In this document: one piece after another, positions 35,082 to 44,446 of the stretch
How positions within the stretch are numbered: position 1 is the stretch's first letter
Layout of the letters: each line of letters opens with the position of its first letter
Source of the DNA: Catenovulum adriaticum
Lineage (GTDB): Bacteria; Pseudomonadota; Gammaproteobacteria; Enterobacterales; Alteromonadaceae
Assembly (NCBI RefSeq): GCF_026725475.1
Contig: NZ_CP109965.1
Coordinates: 3,100,001 to 3,164,000 of the forward strand
Direction of reading: 5' to 3'
Length of the DNA stretch: 64,000 nt
Made by a program: the position numbers and the translations under genes
Notes under the pieces: model-generated
Seen by the model: only the letters and a program-made list of their open reading frames with translations
The model's database searches: none
What the model was told of the DNA's origin: nothing

Positions 35082-36869
35082 ATGAATAAAACAAATTTAA
35101 CCATTAGCGAATTAAATAAAGCTTATTCTGCTGGCACTTTATTACCCCAAAAATTAATAACCGATCTCATCACACAAGCTAAAAGCCAGCAAGCTGTGTG
35201 GATTTATTTATTAAATGATGCCGAGCTCAAACCTTATTTAGATGGCTTAAAAACCAAATCACCACAAACTCACCCTTTATACGGTGTGCCATTTGCGATT
35301 AAAGACAATATTGATTTAGCAGGCGTGCCAACTACCGCCGCTTGTGCTGAATTTAGTTATACCCCAGAAAAATCAGCATTTGTGGTGGAAAAGCTGATTG
35401 AAGCAGGCGCAATACCCATTGGTAAAACCAATTTAGATCAGTTTGCGACTGGTTTAGTGGGTACTAGATCACCTTATGGCGAAACACCTAACTCGTTTAA
35501 CTCTGATTATATTTCGGGTGGCTCGAGCTCAGGCTCAGCCGTTTCGCTGGCATTAGGTACAGTCAGTTTTTCACTGGGTACGGATACCGCAGGTTCAGGG
35601 CGAGTGCCTGCCTGTTTTAATAATTTGGTGGGCTTAAAACCCAGTAAGGGGTTATTGTCTACATCGGGTGTTGTGCCAGCTTGTCGCAGTTTAGATTGTG
35701 TCAGTATTTTTGCGTTAAATGCTTGCGATGCTAACCGAGTTTTTCAAATTGCAGCAACATACGATGCAGACGATAGCTACTCGCGTCAAAACCCACCAGC
35801 CAATCAAAAGCCGGTTGTAACAAAAGATAAGTTTAGTTTTGCAGTGCCTTTACCTGAACAGTTGGCGTTTTTTGGCGATGATGCCTATCAAGCCGAATTT
35901 GAAAAAGCAGTTGCTAAACTTGAAGCGTTAGGCGGCGAAAAGCAAACGCTCGACTTTTCGCCCATGCTACAAGCCGCTAAATTATTGTACGAAGGTCCTT
36001 GGGTTGCAGAGCGATATTTAGCAACTCAAGCCATTATTGAAAATCAGCCACAAGCCATGCTGGACGTTACCCGAACAATTATCAGTTCAGGTAATAAACC
36101 ATTAGCAACCGACTGCTTTGATGCGCTTTACAAACTGCAGGCATTAAAAAAACAAGCTGATTTAATGGTTGAACAAGTCGATTTTTTACTAACCCCCACC
36201 GCAGGCAAGCATTATACCCGTAAAGAAGTTCGCGAAAATCCAATTAGCTTTAACTCAAATTTGGGTTATTACACAAACTTTATGAATCTGTTAGATTTTT
36301 CAGCTATTGCAGTGCCTACTAGCTTTACTGATCAAAAAATGCCATTTGGCGTGACTTTATTTAGCTTTGCGATGCAAGATCAAACTTTATTAGCTTATGC
36401 CGATAAAATTATGCAACAAAATAAACTCACGTTAGGGGCAACTGATTGGCCATTTAAAACCGAAAATATTAATTCAGATGATAATGCTGGTTTTATTGAT
36501 ATGGCCGTTTGTGGTGCACATTTATCAGGTATGGCATTAAATTGGCAATTAACAGAGCGTGAAGCCGTATTAATTGAAAAAACAACCACAGCTAAAGCGT
36601 ATCAAATGTATTCAGTACCTGGACAGGTTGAACGCCCTGCGTTAATTCGTTCACAGGCACAAACACAAAGCTTTGAAGTTGAGGTTTGGCGTATGCCAAC
36701 CGAATATTTTGCCTCTTTTTTACAAGGCATTGCGCAGCCGCTGGGTATAGGTAAAGTTGAATTGGCAGATGGTCGTTTTGTCAGTGGATTTATTGCAGAA
36801 AGTACAGCGCAAAGTGGTGAGAATATCAGTGAGTTTGGTAGCTGGCGTAAATATATGGCGAGTCAATAA
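35082..36869 (+). CDS. atzF: Allophanate hydrolase
   Basis: 595 aa. Amidase-signature domain with Lys74 (PFAIKDNIDLA), cis-Ser148 (GGSSSGS) and nucleophile Ser172 (LGTDTAGSGR). The spacings of 74 and 24 residues match those of characterised AtzF (K91, S165, S189). The C-terminal about 130 residues form the gamma-glutamyl-cyclotransferase-like domain usual in AtzF. It splits allophanate into ammonia and CO2, the last step of guanidine nitrogen release. It begins 2 nt after the carboxylase stop. Confidence 0.93.
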   Translation: MNKTNLTISELNKAYSAGTLLPQKLITDLITQAKSQQAVWIYLLNDAELKPYLDGLKTKSPQTHPLYGVPFAIKDNIDLAGVPTTAACAEFSYTPEKSAFVVEKLIEAGAIPIGKTNLDQFATGLVGTRSPYGETPNSFNSDYISGGSSSGSAVSLALGTVSFSLGTDTAGSGRVPACFNNLVGLKPSKGLLSTSGVVPACRSLDCVSIFALNACDANRVFQIAATYDADDSYSRQNPPANQKPVVTKDKFSFAVPLPEQLAFFGDDAYQAEFEKAVAKLEALGGEKQTLDFSPMLQAAKLLYEGPWVAERYLATQAIIENQPQAMLDVTRTIISSGNKPLATDCFDALYKLQALKKQADLMVEQVDFLLTPTAGKHYTRKEVRENPISFNSNLGYYTNFMNLLDFSAIAVPTSFTDQKMPFGVTLFSFAMQDQTLLAYADKIMQQNKLTLGATDWPFKTENINSDDNAGFIDMAVCGAHLSGMALNWQLTEREAVLIEKTTTAKAYQMYSVPGQVERPALIRSQAQTQSFEVEVWRMPTEYFASFLQGIAQPLGIGKVELADGRFVSGFIAESTAQSGENISEFGSWRKYMASQ

Positions 36870-36917
36870 TTTTAACAGCTTTGAGAAATGATAAGGGCTA
36901 AACACAATATCGGTATC

Positions 36918-37025
36918 GGTGGCTTACGGCGCTTCGCACCTAAACCACCCTACTTATTAAAACACCCTCAACCACATCACATAACACTTGTAGGGCAGTT
37001 TAGCGACGTGGTCGCGTAAGCCGTC
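36918..37025. repeat. REP pair (BIME) after atzF
   Basis: Two inverted REP units: 36918-36953 (ends CCTAC, i.e. GTAGGG on the minus strand) and 36990-37025 (starts GTAGGG). Each 36-nt unit folds on itself, for example GCGAC/GTCGC in the second. The preceding sequence (GATAAGGGCTAAACACA) also recurs at 40419-40435 before another copy. It may serve as the operon's transcript end. Confidence 0.85.
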
Positions 37026-37049
37026 TGAGTTCATTTCATTCCCTATGTA

Positions 37050-37793
37050 TCAAGTTAAATTTAAGCCACCGTCTACCAGTAATACTTCACCTGTAATATA
37101 TTGATTTTCAATTAACATTGAAGCGATGTGTGCAATATCTGCAGGTTCAGCACCTCGTTTCATTGGCGACTTTTGTTGCCAGAGTTGTTGAGCAAAATCC
37201 CAGTTTTGCGTCATCGGAGTATTAACCAGACCCGGAGCAATAGCATTAACGCGAATATCAGGGCCTAAATTTAATGCCAATAATTTGGTCATATGATTCA
37301 ATGCAGCTTTACTAGCTGCGTAAGGAATAGACGCACCTTTAGGTCTAATTCCGGCGTGAGAACTTACATTTATAATACTGCCTGGACATTTTTCAGATGA
37401 TGCCTGCGTTAACGCCTCTTGCGCTTCGGTGATTAAAGTCCAGGGCGCAATCACATTAACCTCGTATAAATCTCGCCAGATTTGGGCATTGGCCTGCTTT
37501 AAATTCCCGTGCGGAATCATTGCGTTAATCCCTGCATTATTGACTAAAACATCAAGCCTGCCATGCTGAGCTAATACTGAATTAATTAACGTTTTGCACT
37601 GTTCTTGGTCTGATAAGTCAGCTCTTGTATAGCTGCAATGCTCGTACATTTTCGCCAGCTTTTGACCGGCTTCAACTGACGTTCGTGAATGAAAGGCCAC
37701 CGCAAAACCTTGTTTGGCTAAGTGAACGGCAATGGCTCGACCAATGCCTGAAGTTGAGCCGGTTACCAGCGCGACCCTCTGAATAGATTTCAT
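37050..37793 (-). CDS. SDR family oxidoreductase
   Basis: 247 aa from ATG 37793, with AAAGGA upstream; an earlier in-frame start lacks a ribosome site. Classical short-chain dehydrogenase: TGSTSGIGRA nucleotide-binding motif, NNAGINA, catalytic Ser (INVSSHAG), YAASK (Tyr/Lys) and the PGLVNTPM segment. NAD(P)-dependent alcohol/ketone chemistry; substrate unknown. It lies downstream of the LysR gene on the same strand. Confidence 0.88.
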   Translation of the reverse strand: MKSIQRVALVTGSTSGIGRAIAVHLAKQGFAVAFHSRTSVEAGQKLAKMYEHCSYTRADLSDQEQCKTLINSVLAQHGRLDVLVNNAGINAMIPHGNLKQANAQIWRDLYEVNVIAPWTLITEAQEALTQASSEKCPGSIINVSSHAGIRPKGASIPYAASKAALNHMTKLLALNLGPDIRVNAIAPGLVNTPMTQNWDFAQQLWQQKSPMKRGAEPADIAHIASMLIENQYITGEVLLVDGGLNLT

Positions 37794-37823
37794 GTTTACA
37801 TCCTTTGTATTGTTTAGCACCAA

Positions 37824-37851
37824 CTTATAGGGTAACCCTATTCGAACTCAA
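37824..37851 (-). promoter_or_regulatory. Promoter with LysR-type box before SDR gene
   Basis: Minus-strand boxes TTGAGT (37846-37851) and TATAAG (37824-37829) are 16 bp apart. A perfect palindrome ATAGGGT-A-ACCCTAT (37827-37841) fills the spacer and overlaps the -10 box. It fits the T-N11-A consensus of LysR-type regulators, so the neighbouring LysR is a candidate; the position suggests repression. Confidence 0.65.
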
Positions 37852-37869
37852 AATTTATCCTGCCCGAAA

Positions 37870-38760
37870 TTAGTAATGATCAAATTTTTGCTGCATAAAT
37901 TCAATAAAACATTTTAATTTTTTTGGTAAAAATTTTCTGTGCGGGTATATCAAATACAAGCCAAACTCTAACGATTTATAATCAGGCAATAAATGAATTA
38001 AACGACCGGATTTAAGATCGGCTTCTACCACATTGCGCGGCACTAAACCTATACCCGCGCCAGCGGCGGATAGCTCAGTTACAGCCTTTGAGCCATTTAC
38101 GGTTAGCTTAGAGTTTACATTAACAAGCAACTCACCTTGCTTTTCGTGATACAACGGCCAGTGCTTGCCTAGGCCAAAATTACTATCTATGACTGCATCA
38201 TGCTTTTCTAAATTGTGTGGATTATCTAACAAGCCGTATTGCTCAATATAGCTAGGTGATGCAACTAAGATTAATGGTATTTTTTGTAGTTGGCGTGCGA
38301 TCATATTGGAGTCTTCAATCCGACCAATACGAATACGTAAATCTATCCCTTCCTCCAGCATATCAACGGGTTTATTGCTCAATCTCAAATCTATTTTAAG
38401 TTTTGGAAAACGTTGCATAAACTCTGATAAAACAGGTGCCAGAATTTGCTCTCCAAATGAAAATGGAGCGCTTAGCCTTAATAAACCTTTAAGTTCAGCT
38501 TGCTCGCCAACTACATTTTCAAGCATAACATTGTATTGCTCTAATAAATCTAACGCATGTTGGTAATAATTGTTACCGGCTTCAGTCAGCGCTATTTGAC
38601 GTGTTGTCCGGTTAAACAAACGCACGCCCAATCTTTCTTCAACTTCACCAATATATTTACTGACTAACGATTTTGAAATCGCCAGCCGATCACTGGCCGC
38701 TGTAAAAGACCCAGTTTCAACAACGGCGATAACAGTTTTGATACCTTCAATTGTATCCAT
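37870..38760 (-). CDS. LysR family transcriptional regulator
   Basis: 296 aa. The N-terminal HTH is ETGSFTAASDRLAISKSLVSKYIGEVEERLGVRLF, followed by a substrate-binding domain with LRLSAPFSFGEQILAPVL. It is divergent from the GST/oxidoreductase pair (106 nt) and upstream of the SDR gene, so it probably controls one or both. Inducer unknown. Confidence 0.9.
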   Translation of the reverse strand: MDTIEGIKTVIAVVETGSFTAASDRLAISKSLVSKYIGEVEERLGVRLFNRTTRQIALTEAGNNYYQHALDLLEQYNVMLENVVGEQAELKGLLRLSAPFSFGEQILAPVLSEFMQRFPKLKIDLRLSNKPVDMLEEGIDLRIRIGRIEDSNMIARQLQKIPLILVASPSYIEQYGLLDNPHNLEKHDAVIDSNFGLGKHWPLYHEKQGELLVNVNSKLTVNGSKAVTELSAAGAGIGLVPRNVVEADLKSGRLIHLLPDYKSLEFGLYLIYPHRKFLPKKLKCFIEFMQQKFDHY

Positions 38761-38865
38761 ATCGATTGTTCATGATTTGTAGACAATGAATCAACATTAG
38801 CAGTATTTATCATCAATGGATACAAGCTCATACTTAATGCATCTAAAAAATAGAGGTTAACTATC

Positions 38866-39486
38866 ATGGCAATAAAATTATACGGTTTTAAATTATCAGG
38901 CCACTCTCACAGGGTTGAAGTTTTTTTATCGTTATTAGATTTAGAATATGAATTTATCTCGGTTGACGTAGCCAATGGTGAACATAAACAGCCTGAGTTT
39001 TTGGCTAAAAATAATTTTGGCCAAATTCCTGTGTTAGCAGATGGCAACTTTATTATTTCTGATTCCAACGCTATTTTGTATTACTTGGCTAACACTTATG
39101 ACAAAAGCCGTCAGTGGTTTCCAGCTAATATAAAACTCGCTAGCGAAATACAAAAATACCTTTCTGTGGCGAGTGGACAAATTGCCTACGGCCCAGCGGC
39201 GGCCAGATTGGTGAAGGTATTTGGTGCAGAGCTTGAGCATCAGGTAGCAATCGACAGAGCACACCAAGTTTTAAACATTATCAACTGTCACTTGGCCAAT
39301 AAAAATTGGCTGGTTGGTGAAAGTGCAAGCATTGCAGATGTTGCCAATTATTCATATATCGCGCATGCACCTGAGGGTGATGTTTCACTCAAATATTATC
39401 CTTATATTCAAGATTGGCTAGCTCGGTTTGAAGCCTTGCCCGGTTTTATACCTATGCCTAAAACTCCAGCTGGATTGGCAAAATGA
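38866..39486 (+). CDS. Glutathione S-transferase family protein
   Basis: 206 aa. Thioredoxin-like N-domain (KLYGFKLSGHSHRVEVFLSL; NNFGQIPVLADG; ISDSNAILYYLA, with the conserved cis-Pro and SNAI motif) and a helical C-domain (LVGESASIADVANYSYI). The catalytic Ser is probably in SGHS. It likely detoxifies electrophiles. It overlaps the next gene by 4 nt (ATGA), so the two act together. Confidence 0.9.
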   Translation: MAIKLYGFKLSGHSHRVEVFLSLLDLEYEFISVDVANGEHKQPEFLAKNNFGQIPVLADGNFIISDSNAILYYLANTYDKSRQWFPANIKLASEIQKYLSVASGQIAYGPAAARLVKVFGAELEHQVAIDRAHQVLNIINCHLANKNWLVGESASIADVANYSYIAHAPEGDVSLKYYPYIQDWLARFEALPGFIPMPKTPAGLAK

Positions 39487-40403
39487 ATACCACCTTGGTG
39501 GATTCTCCTTTTCATTTTGCTGAGAAAGAAATTCAGCAACGGTTAGGTGTACGCAATAAAATGGAAGCGATTGGTCAACGAGTCATTCGCGACCATATGC
39601 CCGAGCAGCATAGGCAGTTTTATCAACAGCTCGAATATATTTTTGTCGGTTCAGTCGATACTCAACTTAAACCTTGGGCATCTATCTTATTTAACCCTAT
39701 TGGCTTTATTCAGTCTTGCGATAATAAAACATTAGAAATAAAAGCTTCAACAGTCAAAGGAGACCCACTTGAACATATAACAAAAGGTGCGCCCATTGGC
39801 ATATTAGGTATCGAACTTGACACCAGACGACGCAATCGTCTGAGTGCCAATTTAACTGAAAAACAAAGTGGCAAATTAACCTTAAGCATTCAACAAACCT
39901 TTGGTAATTGTCCTAAATATATTTCACCAAAAAAAGTGATACCGCACTCAGATTGGCGTAACAGAACCACACAAGCTGGTGGACTCAATAAACTGGATGC
40001 AATGGCGATTGAGTTAATCTCGCAAGCCGATACCTTTTTTGTTGCAAGCTATTGCCCGGATCTTGCGTCTGATAATTCAAAAGCAAAAGGGGTTGATGTA
40101 TCGCACCGTGGTGGCGCACAAGGGTTTATTAATATTGAAACGCCCAATCGACTGCTAATTCCGGATTATATTGGTAACAATTTTTTTAATACCCTTGGCA
40201 ACATTGAAGCCAGTGGCAAAGCTGGTTTGTTATTTATCGATTTTGCTCGTGGTCATTTATTGTCATTAACAGGGCAAGCACAAATATTATGGGACTCACC
40301 AAGAGTGCATCAATTTTCAGATGCACAGCGTCTTTGGCAATTTGAATTAGAAACTGGGTTTTGGTTTTTTAATGCATTGCCATTTAGTTTAGACATAATT
40401 TAA
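39483..40403 (+). CDS. PNPOx-like flavin oxidoreductase
   Basis: 306 aa. It resembles pyridoxamine-5'-phosphate-oxidase-like split-barrel FMN proteins (YIFVGSVDTQLKPWASILF; VDVSHRGGAQGFI; DYIGNNFFNTLGNI; GLLFIDFARGHLLSLTGQA). Homologues are often fused to a ferredoxin-reductase module, which is absent here. Translationally coupled to the GST. Function inferred only as flavin-dependent redox or detoxification. Confidence 0.78.
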   Translation: MNTTLVDSPFHFAEKEIQQRLGVRNKMEAIGQRVIRDHMPEQHRQFYQQLEYIFVGSVDTQLKPWASILFNPIGFIQSCDNKTLEIKASTVKGDPLEHITKGAPIGILGIELDTRRRNRLSANLTEKQSGKLTLSIQQTFGNCPKYISPKKVIPHSDWRNRTTQAGGLNKLDAMAIELISQADTFFVASYCPDLASDNSKAKGVDVSHRGGAQGFINIETPNRLLIPDYIGNNFFNTLGNIEASGKAGLLFIDFARGHLLSLTGQAQILWDSPRVHQFSDAQRLWQFELETGFWFFNALPFSLDII

Positions 40404-40440
40404 CCAACACGGAGAAACGATAAGGGCTAAACACAGTATC

Positions 40441-40476
40441 GGTGGCTTACGGCGCTTCGCACCTAAACCACCCTAC
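40441..40476 (-). repeat. Single REP unit beside RAYT gene
   Basis: One 36-nt unit matching the left half of the BIME at 36918, ending CCTAC (GTAGGG on the minus strand). It shares about 22 flanking bases with that copy. It lies 37 nt beyond the RAYT stop codon. Confidence 0.85.
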
Positions 40477-40512
40477 ATTTAGATCATTTCAATGGCAATC
40501 ATAATAATTGCA

Positions 40513-41022
40513 TCAATCACCTGTATCACCGCACCAATTCTCGCTATACACACCAGCTTGTACGTATTGATGAAATGTTGAATAAGGCCAGCTTTTTAAT
40601 TGTGTAACCAAACCGTGTTTCAGCGGATTAAAATGAACGTAATTGATATGATGCCAATAATCCGTTTCATCCCGAATAACATGCTCCCAAAATCGTTTTT
40701 GCCAAATGCCTCGTTCTTTTCGTTTTAATTGAACTTCAGATAAAAATTCTGATTTAGGTAATTTTTTTGAAAAGTGCGTTTTGATTAATTGCCATCGTAA
40801 CGAAAAGTTGTCATCACCTTCAGGCAATTCAATGACACAATGCATATGATCTGGCAGCACACACCAAGCATGAATAATAAAAGGGTATTCAGTTTTTACC
40901 TTTTTAACAACAGCTCTTAAAAGTTCGATATGTCGGATGAGCAAATCGTTATTAAAACGGTTTGCTAAAGTTACCGTGAAAAAATAAAGACCACCCGCTT
41001 TTTTAAAACGTTTGTAATTAGG
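40513..41022 (-). CDS. REP-associated tyrosine transposase (RAYT)
   Basis: 169 aa from ATG 41022, which has GGAGG 5 nt upstream (a GTG 15 nt earlier is not used). Y1 transposase/HUH superfamily: the metal-binding HMH is at 60-62 in LPDHMHCVIEL and the catalytic Tyr is probably Y129 in HHINYVHFNP. The KRFWEHVIRDE segment is typical of RAYTs. These single-copy domesticated enzymes cut and spread REP sequences by recognising a GTAG foot and hairpin, which is exactly what flanks this gene on both sides. Confidence 0.92.
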   Translation of the reverse strand, partial: PNYKRFKKAGGLYFFTVTLANRFNNDLLIRHIELLRAVVKKVKTEYPFIIHAWCVLPDHMHCVIELPEGDDNFSLRWQLIKTHFSKKLPKSEFLSEVQLKRKERGIWQKRFWEHVIRDETDYWHHINYVHFNPLKHGLVTQLKSWPYSTFHQYVQAGVYSENWCGDTGD

Positions 41023-41062
41023 CATCCCAGCCTCCACAAATATTATTTAAGTAAATTATAGA

Positions 41063-41655
41063 CGATGATGATTTAACAGAAATCGATTGACGGAATACAA
41101 TACTTAAAACAGCGGTGGCTTACGGCGCTTCGCACCTAAACCACCCTACTTATTCAAAACCCTAAATCACATTGCATCATATTCGTAGGGCGGTTTAGCG
41201 ACGTAGTCGCGTAAGCCGCCATTTTCAATGGTATCAGGTTAGCCAAATAAAATGTTATTGAAAAAAATGATAAGCCGAGGGTGATTTAACAGAAATCGAT
41301 ATTGATGGAATACAATGCTTCAAACATAGGTGGCTTACGGCGCTTCGCACCTAAACCACCCTACCTATTAAAACACCTAAAATTACATCACATCATATTT
41401 GTAGGGCGGTTTAGCGACGTGGTCGCGTAAGCCGCCATTTTCAATGACATCAGGTTAGCCAAATAAAGTCTTATTGAAAAAAAATGATAAAGCGGAGGGT
41501 GATTTAACAGAGATCGATATTGATGGAATACAAGGCTTAAAACAGCGGTGGCTTACGGCGCTTCGCACCTAAACCACCCTACTTATTCAAAACCCTAAAT
41601 CACATTGCATCATATTCGTAGGGCGGTTTAGCGACGTAGTCGCGTAAGCCGCCAT
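41063..41655. repeat. Three-copy tandem BIME array
   Basis: Three head-to-tail units of about 215-218 bp each contain a REP in one orientation (41114-41149, 41329-41364, 41547-41582) and one in the other (41185-41220, 41401-41436, 41618-41653). They are joined by conserved linkers with GATTTAACAG, ATCGAT and GGAATACAA. All REP units have GTAGGG at the foot and self-complementary GCGAC/GTCGC or GCGCTTCGC cores. The array fills the gap between the RAYT start and the ThuA-fusion stop. Confidence 0.9.
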
Positions 41656-41670
41656 TGTTTATAAGCTGAG

Positions 41671-44175
41671 TTATTTAGCGTTTTCAGCCGTTAACGACAA
41701 AATGTATTCTGCAATTTTTTCACGCTCATCAAGTTTAATAAAATCATGAGCTGGCATTGCATGTTCACCCCATTTGCCATTACTACCACTGGCAATTGCT
41801 TGAGCAATATAATCTTTAGCATCTTCTCGCGCTAAGTATTTTTCTTTAACTTGCAAAAAGCTAGGGCCTACCGATTTATCGTTTGGCTTGTGGCAGGCAA
41901 TGCAGCTGTTATTAACAGTAGCTTCTTTACCTTCAGCAATGAGTAATTGCGTCTCATGCCCTAAACCACCACCTTGTGATACATCAATTTCAGGTTCATC
42001 TTCTGGAATTGCTAGCTCAACATCAGCGTCAAACTCAATATAGCTAAGTTTAGCTTCTTTGGTTTTTTCGCCCGGCCACCACTGCGAACCGTATTCTAAA
42101 ATCCATAAACGACCATCTTTCTCGATTGACAGATCTAACGGCCCGCCTAATTTGACGCTTGGTGCAAAATCTTCAATTTTTATAACGTCGTCATACTCAT
42201 CAACCGTAACAACTTTAATCCAACTACGCATAAAATCACTAATGAATAACTTGCCTTGATAGTATTCAGGGTAAGCTAGCGCTTCACCATTAGCCGCTGG
42301 ATAAATACCTGCAACCAACGCATTTCGCCCACCTTTACCTAATTCAGGAAAACGTGGCGATTGGGCATACGGATACCAAACTAATGCTGGTTGAGCTGGT
42401 GGTAAGGTTTTTAAACCAGTATTACGAGGTGAAAAGTTTTTAGCGGCCAGTGGATTAAACAACTTGTCTGTTTTTTGATTTTGATAATCATACATGCGAT
42501 AGGGTTGATTATTACCAATTGCGATAGGCCAACCAAAAAAGCCAGGTTGGGTTACTTTATTGATTTCATCATAGCCACGTGGACCAAATTCCGCTGTGTC
42601 CTTTTTCGCATCCGGGCCGACATCACCATAGTACAAATCACCAGTTTGTTGATCGACAGCTATGGTGTATGGGTTTCGTGTACCCATCACATAAATTTCA
42701 GGACGACCTTGCTCTTTAGAGGCAAATAAATTGCCTTTAGGTATGCTGTAACTACCTTGTTTATCTGGTGTGATACGTAAAATTTTACCGCGCAAATCTT
42801 GGCTATTCCCCGCACTTCTTAAAGCATCATGTGCAGTGCCTTCTGGCGTATTGTTTATTGGGCCTGAACCATTTGATTTAAATGGATTCGCATTATCACC
42901 TAATGCAATAAACATATTGCCTTGGCTATCAAACTCTAAATTGCCACCTGTATGGCAACAGGTATCATCGTTTGGAATATCAAACAGAACTTGTTCGGAG
43001 TCCATATCCACTTTTTTATCAGTCACTTTGAACTGAGATAAACGTTGCAATAAATCATGTTTACCTGATTTATCTTCAAGATTGTACATTACATAAATGA
43101 TTTTATTCTTATCGAAATCCGGATCAAAAGTTGCGGCTAACAAACCAAACTCAATTCGTTTTTTCGGTTTAAAAACATCTAGCTCTGCCATGGTTTCTAA
43201 TTGCTGGCTAGCAACATCTAACCATAACAATTTACCTTCGCGTTGAACTATCATAGCGCCCGAATAATCATCAGTTAAATCAAAACTAACTGGCTCAACC
43301 AAAGAATCAATAACAACTTTTTGTTTAAAACGTCTAGGATCTGGGCGAACATTATCATAATTAAGTGGCTTGCGATCCGCTAACGCATAGTCAAGGCCGC
43401 CGGTTAAATGCTCTAAAAAAAGCTCGTTTTGATAAGCTTCCTTACTATGGCCAATGGCTGTGTAAAATACTCGTCCGCCATCAAATTCATGATACCAAGC
43501 TAACGGGTGATAATCGCCATGCAAACCACCTTGATAACTGCGTTCGTCTATCGAAAGCAAATCATGGCGACGATCTGACATTTCTTTAAAGTCATACCAT
43601 TCGTCAGTAAAATAAAATTTTTCCGGCAACATGCTGGTTGATGGGTGATTAGGATCTAACACTCTAATTTTTGCTTGCTGTACATTAGAGGGGTCACCTG
43701 GATGGGCTTTAAATGCGCCACCCACTAAACGCTGAAACCAGTGCCAATTGCCTTTATCATGCTCGGTATCTGTTGCTGCGTGTACCCCAACAAAACCACC
43801 ACCGGCTTGAATATAGCGCTCCATAGCCAGTTGCTGGTACTCGTTTAAAATATCACCCGTTGTATTTACAAATACAATGGCTGCCATTTTATTCAGTTCA
43901 TTGTCGTTGAAAATACTGGCATCTTCAGTTGCGACTGGTGTTAAGCCTTGGTCTTTAACTAATTGAGATATAGTTTCAACCGCAACCGGAATTGAGTCAT
44001 GGCGCCAACCTTCAGTTTTAGAAAAAATTAAAACAGAGCTTAGCTTAGCTTGAGTTTCAGTATTCTCTACTTTGGCTGGTCGAGTTTCGTTATTTGAGTT
44101 TGGTTCACTGCAAGCACCAACAAAAAGTGTCAAACAACAGGCAGCAACAACATGGGTGAGTTTTATAATATTCAT
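41671..44175 (-). CDS. ThuA-sugar dehydrogenase-cytochrome c fusion lipoprotein
   Basis: 834 aa with lipobox VGAC near residue 22. There are three domains. ThuA-like (about 45-265; LIFSKTEGWRHDSIPVAVE, GGFVGVHAATDTE) is followed by a PQQ-type glucose/sorbosone dehydrogenase beta-propeller (about 275-700; FIALGDNANPF, GTRNPYTIAVDQQTGDLYYGDVG). The C-terminal cytochrome c has one CIACH haem site and a candidate axial Met in GEHAMPAH. It probably oxidises a sugar or its derivative in the periplasm and passes electrons through the attached haem. An SMP-30 protein lies upstream on the same strand, 271 nt away. Confidence 0.88.
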   Translation of the reverse strand: MNIIKLTHVVAACCLTLFVGACSEPNSNNETRPAKVENTETQAKLSSVLIFSKTEGWRHDSIPVAVETISQLVKDQGLTPVATEDASIFNDNELNKMAAIVFVNTTGDILNEYQQLAMERYIQAGGGFVGVHAATDTEHDKGNWHWFQRLVGGAFKAHPGDPSNVQQAKIRVLDPNHPSTSMLPEKFYFTDEWYDFKEMSDRRHDLLSIDERSYQGGLHGDYHPLAWYHEFDGGRVFYTAIGHSKEAYQNELFLEHLTGGLDYALADRKPLNYDNVRPDPRRFKQKVVIDSLVEPVSFDLTDDYSGAMIVQREGKLLWLDVASQQLETMAELDVFKPKKRIEFGLLAATFDPDFDKNKIIYVMYNLEDKSGKHDLLQRLSQFKVTDKKVDMDSEQVLFDIPNDDTCCHTGGNLEFDSQGNMFIALGDNANPFKSNGSGPINNTPEGTAHDALRSAGNSQDLRGKILRITPDKQGSYSIPKGNLFASKEQGRPEIYVMGTRNPYTIAVDQQTGDLYYGDVGPDAKKDTAEFGPRGYDEINKVTQPGFFGWPIAIGNNQPYRMYDYQNQKTDKLFNPLAAKNFSPRNTGLKTLPPAQPALVWYPYAQSPRFPELGKGGRNALVAGIYPAANGEALAYPEYYQGKLFISDFMRSWIKVVTVDEYDDVIKIEDFAPSVKLGGPLDLSIEKDGRLWILEYGSQWWPGEKTKEAKLSYIEFDADVELAIPEDEPEIDVSQGGGLGHETQLLIAEGKEATVNNSCIACHKPNDKSVGPSFLQVKEKYLAREDAKDYIAQAIASGSNGKWGEHAMPAHDFIKLDEREKIAEYILSLTAENAK

Positions 44176-44446
44176 AACCTAAACAATAAAAACAATTGAT
44201 TTAAACAAACTACAACATATTTTGATAAAGTAAATCTGACATAAATAAAACATCTTATAACATTAAAACAAAATATTGACACCTTATTGCTTCATAAATG
44301 TTAATAGTTATTATTTAACCTAAACGACATTTAATTTAACTGTGCTTAGTGAGCAATATAAACATGAAAGAGTAAATACGCTTTAGTGGTTATATTGCTA
44401 AACTTAACGCTTCTTAAATTCAAATATTTAGCTTTTTATCTAATTT

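Noticed and set aside
31474..36869. Urea degradation (urea carboxylase/urea amidolyase) as primary function
   Set aside because: Domain make-up alone allows it, but two guanidine riboswitches and paired DUF1989 deiminase genes point to guanidine; urea remains only a fallback.
41063..41655. Transposon or integron attC-like array
   Set aside because: Each unit is a pair of inverted GTAG-headed REPs with linker, next to a RAYT; no integrase and no cassette genes.
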